Below, piece after piece: positions 1-5,558 of a stretch of DNA of 12,299 bases. Source of the stretch: an uncultured Clostridia bacterium. GTDB lineage: Bacteria > Bacillota > Clostridia > Oscillospirales > CAG-272. Within the stretch, counting starts at the first letter, position 1. The number at the start of each line of letters is the position of its first letter. The DNA is taken from contig CAJGCM010000053.1 in the NCBI GenBank assembly GCA_904501765.1, positions 1 through 12,299 on the forward strand, given 5' to 3'. The notes beneath the pieces were generated by a model that searched no databases, was not told the DNA's origin, and worked only from the letters and a program-made list of their open reading frames with translations. The position numbers were made by a program, and so were the translations under genes.

Positions 1-216
1 AATATCTGCGCCACGCTCTTCGAGCAGCTCAAGCCAGAGTATCTGTAAATCAAGGTCATCGTTAGGTAATGACGAATGTAGCAGCTCCTCGTTCAGCGGC
101 TCGTCAAGAAGCTCCTTTCTTCCCTCTGCGGGGCCTCCCGCAGTTCCTCCTATGCATTTGCCGAGGAAGCAGCCGTAAACCTTATCAAAATAATCGGAAT
201 AGCTTATTTTTCTCAT
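1..216 (-). CDS. ADP-ribosylglycohydrolase family protein (5' part only)
   Basis: The first 72 codons are present and the gene continues past the left edge. The start ATG (214-216) follows a GGGAG ribosome binding site at about 222-228. The N-terminus reads MRKISYSDYFDKVYGCFLGK, then CIGGTAGGPAEGR and PNDDLDLQILWLELLEERG. The 'GCxxGxxxGGxxGxPxEG' block followed by a metal-binding 'NDD' segment (residues about 52-54) is the N-terminal signature of the ADP-ribosylglycohydrolase / DraG fold. In this fold acidic residues hold two Mg ions and release ADP-ribose, or a related glycosyl group, from a substrate. The variant 'PNDDLDLQ' is common in clostridial members of unknown substrate that often sit near carbohydrate genes, so sugar or nucleoside hydrolysis is as likely as removal of ADP-ribose from proteins. 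There is no signal peptide, so it is cytoplasmic. The family call is firm; the substrate is not determined. Confidence 0.85.
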   Translation of the reverse strand, partial: MRKISYSDYFDKVYGCFLGKCIGGTAGGPAEGRKELLDEPLNEELLHSSLPNDDLDLQILWLELLEERGADI

Positions 217-280
217 AAAAATCTCCCTTATCAAAAGAATCGGAACTCACTGTTCCTTCCATTTTGAGTTTTAACCCCGA

Positions 281-300
281 TATAAAAGCGCGCCTTTATA
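281..300. promoter_or_regulatory. 20-bp near-perfect palindrome, candidate operator
   Basis: TATAAAAGCGCGCCTTTATA is an inverted repeat with a single mismatched pair (287/294) centred on GCGCGC. It lies 65-84 bp upstream of the ADP-ribosylglycohydrolase start, in the probable 5' untranslated region or just below the promoter. A dimeric repressor site is the simplest reading. An RNA hairpin is less likely because there is no loop. The binding protein is unknown. Confidence 0.4.
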
Positions 301-350
301 CCGTACATACAACTTTTATTTTATCATATAAATTATGGGTATAATATGTA

Positions 351-383
351 AAATCCAATCAATTTTGAGCAAATTCCAATCAA
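351..383. repeat. Direct repeat pair phased at 21 bp
   Basis: AAATCCAATCAA (351-362) and AATTCCAATCAA (372-383) are 11/12 identical and start 21 bp apart, two helical turns, upstream of the ADP-ribosylglycohydrolase gene. Same-face tandem sites of this type fit an activator (for example of the AraC type) binding upstream of a weak promoter. No regulator gene is adjacent within the window, so the role is inferred from position and phasing only. Confidence 0.35.
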
Positions 384-458
384 AATAGAAATTTCCTCTT
401 TTATGTGCCGCAAAAGGCTGTGGCTTATCAAAAATTAAGGGGAATCATAACAAAAAGA

Positions 459-508
459 AAAAACGGAATAGAAAACCGCAAGTGTGCGCAGTTGTCTGTT
501 CCGTTTTT
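459..508 (-). terminator. Intrinsic terminator of the lipoprotein gene
   Basis: The stem AAAAACGGAA (459-468) pairs with TTCCGTTTTT (499-508) and extends inwards through 471/496 with one wobble. An inner CGCA-AGTG-TGCG hairpin lies at 477-488. On the minus strand the stem is followed by a T-rich run (positions 452-463 read as Ts broken by one C). It begins about 45 bp past the stop codon of the lipoprotein gene and isolates it from the next gene. The flanking A and T runs could make it work in both directions. Confidence 0.7.
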
Positions 509-552
509 ATTCAGTTGTATCTAAATGGACCTACTCTGGAATATTTTTATAA

Positions 553-1551
553 TTATTCCTCTGCCGTCTTTGCTTCAAGAAGGCCAACTCCGAGGACCTC
601 ACGCCAACCTGCCATATTGGCATCTTCGTTTATTACTATATAGGTTATATGGTCATCGCCTGTTTCAAGGATTACCATATCGGTCTGTGTATCTTCAAAA
701 TCAAGCCTTACGCCCATATAGTGATCAGATACGGAAGCGCTCTTGACTACGTATTCCCGTCCGTCCTGAACGAGCTTATAAACCTCACCCTCTTTAACGA
801 AGCCTACGTTGTTTTCAGCACCCGTGTGGAAGAGCGTTGTATCGTCGCCATCATCATAGCGAAGAGTGAAGTTCATAGCGGCATAATCCTTAACAAGGCT
901 ATCAAGATTAATAAGGAGGCCTTCGCTGTCTATTGTAAGAATATCACCAAGAAGGTCGGTTGCCTCGACTCCTGCTTTTCTCATAACCAAGGGAGTCCAT
1001 TGATAGTCAACCTTGTCCTTATAAGTGCCTATGTATGATGCGCCGTACATTATATTGTCGCCGATAGCTATGAATTTAGTTTTTGAAAGAGATAAGTCGT
1101 CTATCATACCGAGGTTAAAGAGCATAGAGGGATACTTGTCACTGGTTTCTCTCTCCTGCTTTTTAATTACGTTGTTCATCTCTTCTATCTTCTCGAAGGT
1201 TATATCATTGTACTGAAGAACCTGAACGCCATCATTCATCCAATAGGTGATAGTCTTATTTTCCGCATCAATGGAAATTAAGTAATCCTTGCCGCCGTTC
1301 TCGTTAGTCTTTCCGAAGCTGAAGCTACCGGAGCCACCGTATTTTGTGAAGGAATTGGTTACGGAGGGAGATGCTGTCGTTAAGTACCCCTCATTATCTC
1401 CCGAAGGGGACTCAAGATAACCTTTGTGAACAATAACCTCCCAATCACCGCTGAGCGATTCATAGGACATACCGCCAAAACAGGAGGTAAGCGAAAGAGC
1501 TGCGGCTATACAAAGAGAAAGTATAACCAGAAGACTGAGTAGTTTTTTCAT
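553..1551 (-). CDS. Secreted lipoprotein of unknown function
   Basis: This is a 332-aa lipoprotein. The N-terminus MKKLLSLLVILSLCIAAALS is a classic signal sequence, and the lipobox L-T-S-C places the lipidated cysteine at residue 24, so the mature protein is anchored to the outer face of the membrane. I chose the ATG at 1549-1551 because AAGGAAAA precedes it. An in-frame start 22 codons upstream would bury the signal peptide. The mature part is acidic and beta-rich, with Gly/Ser/Asp-rich loops and no catalytic motif I recognise. It begins with 'LSGDWEV' and repeats short 'W/Y-x-x-x-DG' style turns, reminiscent of small beta-barrel or lipocalin-like 'META/DUF'-type clostridial lipoproteins, but no family can be named. 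It has its own promoter and terminator, so it is probably a single-gene transcript. Confidence 0.75.
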   Translation of the reverse strand: MKKLLSLLVILSLCIAAALSLTSCFGGMSYESLSGDWEVIVHKGYLESPSGDNEGYLTTASPSVTNSFTKYGGSGSFSFGKTNENGGKDYLISIDAENKTITYWMNDGVQVLQYNDITFEKIEEMNNVIKKQERETSDKYPSMLFNLGMIDDLSLSKTKFIAIGDNIMYGASYIGTYKDKVDYQWTPLVMRKAGVEATDLLGDILTIDSEGLLINLDSLVKDYAAMNFTLRYDDGDDTTLFHTGAENNVGFVKEGEVYKLVQDGREYVVKSASVSDHYMGVRLDFEDTQTDMVILETGDDHITYIVINEDANMAGWREVLGVGLLEAKTAEE

Positions 1552-1642
1552 AAGATTTTCCTTTCTTAATTGAATATTTTGCGGTGAGGCAGTATCGGAT
1601 ACAACAATAGCGGCCAATCAGAACTTCACCGCCACCTACTTC

Positions 1643-1671
1643 ATTCTAACACCAAATCCCATAAAAGTCAA
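1643..1671 (-). promoter_or_regulatory. Sigma-A promoter of the lipoprotein gene
   Basis: On the minus strand TTGACT (1666-1671) and TAGAAT (1643-1648) are separated by exactly 17 bp. Transcription would start near 1636, giving a leader of about 85 nt before the ATG at 1551. The promoter also means the lipoprotein gene need not depend on read-through from the MATE-PHP operon upstream, although no clear terminator separates them. Confidence 0.7.
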
Positions 1672-1720
1672 TACAGAAGAGCACGTAAAAGCTTCTCACA
1701 TTTAAATACGAAGGCGACCT

Positions 1721-2395
1721 CTATAATATTTCCTCAAAAACTCTCATTTTACCCTCGCACACAAGCCGAATAAAATCAGCTTCGCTTTCGACAGGAACAT
1801 CCGACTCCACGCCACCCAATCGGCCTGCCTTTCCTGCTCTGTGATTATCCGAGCCTGCAAAAGGTATAAGTTCTGTATTTTCTACGTAAAGCTTCGCCAT
1901 TTGATTTTCATAGTCTGCTCTGGATGCATTATACCATTCAACCCCGTGCGCATACTGCGGAAAAAGAGGAACGCTTTCCAAATTTGATATACCTCTGAAT
2001 GGGTGGGCGTGTATTATGAGCGCTCCTGCCTCTTTCATCAATTTAAGCATTTCCCGCTTATCGAGTTTCTCCACGTCACGCTCAAGAAGCCAAGCCTTAT
2101 CAATACCGTAAATAAGCAAATGAGCAGACTCACAGGTGACCTCAAGCCCGGGAAAAACCTTTATGCCAAGTTCTTTTCCTATCTTAACACCTTCCTCGTA
2201 ATCGGAGAAGAAGAAATTAATTCTATCGCTATAAGGTAGGTGTCTGTCTATGTTTATATTGCTGTCTATAAAATGATTGGTTATAAATACTCCGTCATAG
2301 CCTCGGCTCTTATAAAATTCAAGAGTTTCCCTAACGGATGCCCTGGCACATTTGCTGACGGGGTAGGTATGTAGATGGGTTTCGTATTTATACAT
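1721..2395 (-). CDS. PHP-domain metal-dependent phosphoesterase
   Basis: A 224-aa single-domain PHP protein (polymerase and histidinol phosphatase superfamily). The metal-binding motifs appear in order: HLH (residues 7-9), TNHF (His41), GLEV (Glu85), HAHPFR (His129, His131), GVEWYNA (Glu153) and GSDNHR (Asp183, His185). These bind two or three metal ions and hydrolyse a phosphoester in the cytoplasm. The length fits stand-alone PHP proteins rather than DNA polymerase or histidinol phosphatase HisK (about 270 aa). The natural substrate cannot be told from sequence; related proteins act on nucleotides or sugar phosphates. The start is set by AAAGGAG just upstream, which overlaps the stop codon of the MATE gene. 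The 11-bp gap implies a shared transcript and probably coupled translation with the exporter. Confidence 0.88.
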   Translation of the reverse strand: MYKYETHLHTYPVSKCARASVRETLEFYKSRGYDGVFITNHFIDSNINIDRHLPYSDRINFFFSDYEEGVKIGKELGIKVFPGLEVTCESAHLLIYGIDKAWLLERDVEKLDKREMLKLMKEAGALIIHAHPFRGISNLESVPLFPQYAHGVEWYNASRADYENQMAKLYVENTELIPFAGSDNHRAGKAGRLGGVESDVPVESEADFIRLVCEGKMRVFEEIL

Positions 2396-2406
2396 AGTAA
2401 TCTCCT

Positions 2407-3777
2407 TTACAAATCTTCCGCTAAAGTTTTACGCTTCTGCCACTTTCCGAAAAGGAAATAGATAAGTCCGGGAATCGCACACCCATATGGAGCAAGTCCG
2501 TATCCGAGCACGAAGCCGTAAAATCCCATATTAAGAGCTATTCCAAACAACCAGCTTAACCCGATACGAAGAATGACTCCGTCAAGAAGGGATAATATAA
2601 GCCCCAGCGTTGCGTTTCCTATGCCCTGTATAAATGCGTGAGTACCCCGTATCAAGGCGAAGGCGGGGAACATCCAAAGTATTGCCGATATAAAGGTAGA
2701 TGCTAACTCGTGTACCGCAGGGTCGTCGGAAAACAGCATAAACATCTTCCTGCCAAGGGTCACGTAAAGCGCCATACAAACCGCAGTGAATATGATAGAA
2801 TAAAGACAGGCAAAAAGCACGACCTTTTTGCTTCTTTCATTTTCACCCGCAGCAATATTCTGGCTTATCATAGGCATCGCTGCATACTGTATACCCTGGG
2901 ATATTTTATTTACTATATCGTCGATTTTCACGCCAACTCCAAAGGTGGCAGATGCTACGACACTTATATCGTTTACCATAGAGTTTACGTACATCATAGA
3001 AAGGTTTATACAACCCGACTGTATAGCCATAGGTGCGCCAAGCTTTGCTATCATAGAGGTATATCTTCCTCGGGGAATAAAGCTTTTCGGACTGAAATCA
3101 AAGCCGAACGCCTCACGGCGCCGATAGAGATACCACAAGGAGAAAATGAAGGAAACTGCCTGTCCGATAACCGTCGCCCAAGCGGCGCCCGCAACGCCCA
3201 TATTCATAGGGCCTACGAAAATTATATCAAGGACAAGATTTATAACCGAGGCGATGCAGATAAACATAAAGGGGCGCTTTGAGTCACCCATTCCTCGAAG
3301 AACTGCCGACACCATATTGTATCCTGCGGTAAATATAAGTCCTGCGCCGCATATAAGCATATAATCGTCGGTCATTTGGTATGATTCCTCGGGCACGTTC
3401 ATAAGGGCCATTATAGGTCCTTTAAAAAGGACGGCAACGAGAGAAAAGAATACGCCTATTACGGTGATTATGGTAAAGAGGGTGCCGATTATTGAATTAA
3501 GCTCCCTCCTTTTCCCCGCTCCAATCGCCTGGGACACGAGAATCTGACCTGCGTTTGAAAAGCCTAAGGCTACCATTGTCGCAAAATTCAGAACAAGACT
3601 GCTTAAAGAAACTGCGCTGAGCCCGGGCGTTCCAACGTAATGCCCGACAACTATCATATCCACGGTGCTGTATAGCACCTGAAGGGCGTTTGACGCCATA
3701 AAGGGTAACATAAACCACAAAAGCTGCTTCGGTATGCTGCCCTTGGTAAAATCTTTGGTTAATTTTCCGTTCTGCAA
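2407..3777 (-). CDS. MATE-family multidrug/metabolite exporter
   Basis: A 456-aa polytopic membrane protein of usual MATE length with about 12 transmembrane helices in two six-helix halves. Family landmarks are 'LQVLYSTVDMIVVGHYVG' (about residues 33-50), 'VSQAIGAGKRRE' (about 82-93), 'VLRGMGDSKRPF' (about 163-174), 'NLVLDIIFVG' and 'GVAGAAWATVIGQ'. MATE transporters swap Na+ or H+ for drugs or metabolites at the cytoplasmic membrane; the cargo here is unknown. The start is TTG (3775-3777): no ATG fits, and AGGAG (3787-3791) sits 9 nt before the TTG. It is the first gene of an operon with the PHP phosphoesterase, driven by a consensus promoter at 3828-3856. A TTG start on a strong ribosome binding site may simply lower expression. 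Confidence 0.93.
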   Translation of the reverse strand: MQNGKLTKDFTKGSIPKQLLWFMLPFMASNALQVLYSTVDMIVVGHYVGTPGLSAVSLSSLVLNFATMVALGFSNAGQILVSQAIGAGKRRELNSIIGTLFTIITVIGVFFSLVAVLFKGPIMALMNVPEESYQMTDDYMLICGAGLIFTAGYNMVSAVLRGMGDSKRPFMFICIASVINLVLDIIFVGPMNMGVAGAAWATVIGQAVSFIFSLWYLYRRREAFGFDFSPKSFIPRGRYTSMIAKLGAPMAIQSGCINLSMMYVNSMVNDISVVASATFGVGVKIDDIVNKISQGIQYAAMPMISQNIAAGENERSKKVVLFACLYSIIFTAVCMALYVTLGRKMFMLFSDDPAVHELASTFISAILWMFPAFALIRGTHAFIQGIGNATLGLILSLLDGVILRIGLSWLFGIALNMGFYGFVLGYGLAPYGCAIPGLIYFLFGKWQKRKTLAEDL

Positions 3778-3827
3778 AGTAAAAAGCTCCTATTTTTTTA
3801 ACACGCATCGAATAAAAATACAGGATA

Positions 3828-3856
3828 ATTATACCACTGTTCGGGTGAAATTTCAA
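3828..3856 (-). promoter_or_regulatory. Sigma-A promoter of the MATE-PHP operon
   Basis: On the minus strand TTGAAA (3851-3856) and TATAAT (3828-3833) are 17 bp apart. The predicted transcript starts near 3821 with a leader of about 45 nt. The match is close to consensus and no operator-like repeat overlaps it, which suggests constitutive expression. Confidence 0.78.
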
Positions 3857-3895
3857 GTAGCAGAAGGGTTTATTTATAGTATGAGTGAAAGGAAA

Positions 3896-3930
3896 AAATA
3901 TGGCGTGGTCCAAATGCCCACGCCATATTT
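3896..3930 (-). terminator. Intrinsic terminator of the bPH2-domain gene
   Basis: A perfect 13-bp stem, AAATATGGCGTGG (3896-3908) and its complement (3918-3930), has a 9-nt loop. On the minus strand it is followed by a run of Ts (3893-3898 read in reverse). It starts 10 bp beyond the stop of the bPH2 gene and separates it from the MATE promoter. Confidence 0.85.
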
Positions 3931-3939
3931 CGAAGATGG

Positions 3940-4326
3940 TTAATTATGTATGATGTTAGTCATACCCTCTGCTGTTATTCTGCCCTCGAGATATTTCTTA
4001 AGCTCCATAGGATTTTTAATACCGGTGGTATCTATATCCCACTTACCGGGGCAATCAACTCTTATATCGCCGTATCCGAATATTCTGCCAAACAAAGACT
4101 GGGATATATTAACCGCATAAACCCCTGCAAATACCGACTGATTTTCCTGCTTATTGAGAACGCCCGATTTGGTTATGATTTTATTGTTATAAAATTCTAT
4201 ACTATAACACAAAACCGATGCTATTCTTGCGATTTGAATAATGAGAGGGATAATCAGCCAAGAAAACAGAATAAGCCAAATGCTTAAGGCTGAAACGACG
4301 CTTTTCTTTGCTACGTAATTAGGCAT
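3940..4326 (-). CDS. Small membrane-anchored bacterial PH (bPH2/DUF304-like) domain protein
   Basis: 128 aa starting MPNYVAKKS; AAGGAG stands 9 nt upstream, and a longer frame beginning at 4368 has no such site and would run into the promoter. One hydrophobic stretch (about residues 11-33, possibly a short hairpin to 40) is followed by 'IEFYNNKIITKSGVLNKQENQSVF' in split form, then 'VYAVNISQSLFGRIFGYGDIRV'. The latter matches the bacterial PH-2 (YdbS/DUF304) pattern 'GvlnrxxxxvxxxxIxxvxvxqsllgRlfgyGxixv'. Such proteins sit on the inner face of the membrane and are poorly understood; some help resist membrane-active stress. It is transcribed divergently from the XRE repressor and its promoter is covered by the shared half-sites, so it is a likely target of that repressor. 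Confidence 0.8.
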   Translation of the reverse strand: MPNYVAKKSVVSALSIWLILFSWLIIPLIIQIARIASVLCYSIEFYNNKIITKSGVLNKQENQSVFAGVYAVNISQSLFGRIFGYGDIRVDCPGKWDIDTTGIKNPMELKKYLEGRITAEGMTNIIHN

Positions 4327-4358
4327 AACGAAATCTCCTTGTTTTAATAATATACCAT

Positions 4359-4387
4359 ATATTATCACAAAATGAGATAAATGTCAA
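4359..4387 (-). promoter_or_regulatory. Sigma-A promoter of the bPH2-domain gene
   Basis: On the minus strand TTGACA (4382-4387) is followed by a 17-bp gap and TAATAT (4359-4364). The -35 is a perfect consensus. One ATGAGAT half-site lies inside the spacer and another begins 2 bp beyond the -35, so a bound repressor would block RNA polymerase. Confidence 0.72.
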
Positions 4388-4403
4388 TATCTCATTATGA
4401 GAT
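4372..4403. promoter_or_regulatory. Three-half-site operator between bPH2 and XRE genes
   Basis: ATGAGAT occurs at 4372-4378 (plus sense), as ATCTCAT at 4389-4395, and again as ATGAGAT at 4397-4403. The last two form a perfect 15-bp palindrome with one central base. The first two form an inverted repeat with a 10-bp gap that extends to 8 bp per arm. The sites overlap the bPH2 promoter and lie just upstream of a plus-strand TATAAT (4408-4413) for the XRE gene, whose -35 is weak. This is the pattern expected for an autoregulated XRE repressor. Confidence 0.6.
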
Positions 4404-4440
4404 TTTATATAATATTTTCAAAAAGCAAAGGAGCGCTACA

Positions 4441-4647
4441 ATGAGGATTAAAGACCTGCGTGAGGATAACGACCTGACACAAAAAGAGCTGGCAGATTAC
4501 CTGCATATAAAGCAAAACACCTATTCTCAATATGAAAACGGTCAGAGGCAGCTGCCTCTTAATTGTCTTGTCGCACTTGCCAAATACTACAAGACCTCAG
4601 TGGATTATATCCTGGGGCTTACCGATGAAAAAAAGCCTTACAGATAA
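4441..4647 (+). CDS. XRE-family (Cro/CI-type) transcriptional repressor
   Basis: A 68-aa stand-alone helix-turn-helix protein starting MRIKDLREDNDLTQKELADY, with the full HTH_3 fold over about residues 2-62: 'LTQKELADYLHIKQNTYSQYENG' forms helices 2-3 and 'LVALAKYYKTSVDYILGLTD' the closing helices. The start is ATG 4441, because AAAGGAG (4427-4433) lies 7 nt before it; the upstream in-frame ATG at 4381 lies inside the operator. There is no sensor or protease domain, so it binds DNA as a small dimer, possibly controlled by its own level. It probably represses itself and the divergent bPH2 gene. It ends 2 bp from the converging activase stop codon and no terminator is visible between them. Confidence 0.92.
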   Translation: MRIKDLREDNDLTQKELADYLHIKQNTYSQYENGQRQLPLNCLVALAKYYKTSVDYILGLTDEKKPYR

Positions 4648-4649
4648 TT

Positions 4650-5558
4650 CTAACCGACAAGGGGAACACCGCAAGAAGAAAGTACCTCTCTCGCTTCGGA
4701 AATCTGCGCCTCTGTGGGTATAAAATCAACGTTTCCGTTGTCGGCAAGTCCTAAAGCCTCTGCTTTTGCGCCGCCGAATGTGTGATAAGGAATAAGCTCC
4801 ACTCCGAGGCAGCGGGTGAGGTTCGAAAACAGCTCTGCTACGCACTCGTAGTGACGCCTATCGGTATTAACGCCGCTGACGAGAATACATCTTATTTGCG
4901 TCACCCCGCCAAGAGAATCGGCAAGTAGCAGATTATTTATGATTTTTTCATTTTCTACGCCTGTGTACCTTTGGTGACGAAGGCTGTCCGTATCCTTGAT
5001 ATCCCATAAGAACAGGTTAGTATACGGTACGGCTGCCGCAAGCACTCCCTCGTCTACATATCCCGAGGTTTCGACAGCGGTATTAAAGCCCGCACCTCGG
5101 CAAGCCCGAAGAAGAGCTACCGCAGAGTATCCCTGCATAAGCGGCTCTCCTCCCGAAAGAGTAACGCCACCCTCGGCGCCGTAAAAAGCGGCGTCTTTTT
5201 TTACGCTCTCAAGTATTTGCAAAAGGGGCATTTTCCTGCCTACAAGGCTTAACGCCTCCGTGGGACAAGCGGCGGCGCAAATGCCGCAGACTATGCACTT
5301 TTTCCTGTCTATGCTATGGTGCGTGTCAAAAATATGAGCGCCTTTGTCGCACAAGCCTTCACACAAACGGCAGCTTATGCACTTGTTTTTATAAAGTAAA
5401 AGCTCCCCGTCACACCTTCTCGTTTCAGGATTGTGGCACCAGACGCACCGAAGGGGGCAGCCCTTCAAAAAGACCGTTGTGCGCACGCCCGGTCCGTCGT
5501 GCATACAGAATCTCTGAATTTCCGTTACGTTAAGCTTTATATCCTCATTATTTTTCAT
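4650..5558 (-). CDS. Glycyl radical enzyme activase (radical SAM)
   Basis: 302 aa. This activase uses S-adenosylmethionine and a [4Fe-4S] cluster to put the radical on the glycine of its partner enzyme in the cytoplasm without oxygen. The signature 'DGPGVRTTVFLKGCPLRCVW' precedes the radical-SAM cysteines C34, C38 and C41 (CX3CX2C). An inserted ferredoxin-like domain supplies two further clusters (C60, C63, C66, C70 and C88, C91, C94, C98). 'SGGEP' (about residues 133-137) binds the SAM amino group. The two-cluster insert and the length are typical of activases for dehydratase/lyase-type glycyl radical enzymes rather than the short (about 245 aa) pyruvate formate-lyase activase. The ATG lies 11 bp inside the end of the enzyme gene in another frame, so the two are translationally coupled. 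Its Shine-Dalgarno (GGTGAT) is weak. Confidence 0.93.
   Translation of the reverse strand: MKNNEDIKLNVTEIQRFCMHDGPGVRTTVFLKGCPLRCVWCHNPETRRCDGELLLYKNKCISCRLCEGLCDKGAHIFDTHHSIDRKKCIVCGICAAACPTEALSLVGRKMPLLQILESVKKDAAFYGAEGGVTLSGGEPLMQGYSAVALLRACRGAGFNTAVETSGYVDEGVLAAAVPYTNLFLWDIKDTDSLRHQRYTGVENEKIINNLLLADSLGGVTQIRCILVSGVNTDRRHYECVAELFSNLTRCLGVELIPYHTFGGAKAEALGLADNGNVDFIPTEAQISEAREVLSSCGVPLVG

Larger units (their letters stand above)
217..552. other. Intergenic leader and terminator region, no gene
   Basis: No credible coding frame is present. Reading leftwards on the minus strand, this stretch holds the terminator of the lipoprotein gene, an AT-rich segment with two direct repeats, a 20-bp palindrome, a small hairpin GGAAC-TCACT-GTTCC (242-256) and the ribosome binding site of the ADP-ribosylglycohydrolase gene. 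A possible but weak minus-strand promoter is TTTACA (347-352) with TATATG (325-330), spacing 16. No consensus -10/-35 pair is evident. Confidence 0.6.

Noticed and set aside
1676..1700. Possible terminator after the PHP gene (AGAAG ... CTTCT)
   Set aside because: Only a 5-bp stem with a large loop and no T-run on the minus strand, so it was not called a terminator.
2710..3282. 190-aa plus-strand frame opposite the MATE gene
   Set aside because: It lies wholly antisense to a clear MATE transporter, shows odd composition (rich in H, Y, R) and has no ribosome binding site. It is a shadow frame.
3497..3913. 138-aa minus-strand frame overlapping the MATE 5' end
   Set aside because: It is out of frame with the MATE gene, includes the promoter region and has no protein-like motif. 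The MATE TTG start with AGGAG explains the region better.
4381..4440. Longer start for the XRE repressor (ATG at 4381)
   Set aside because: The extra 20 codons cover the operator and the -10 box, while AAAGGAG sits correctly before the ATG at 4441.
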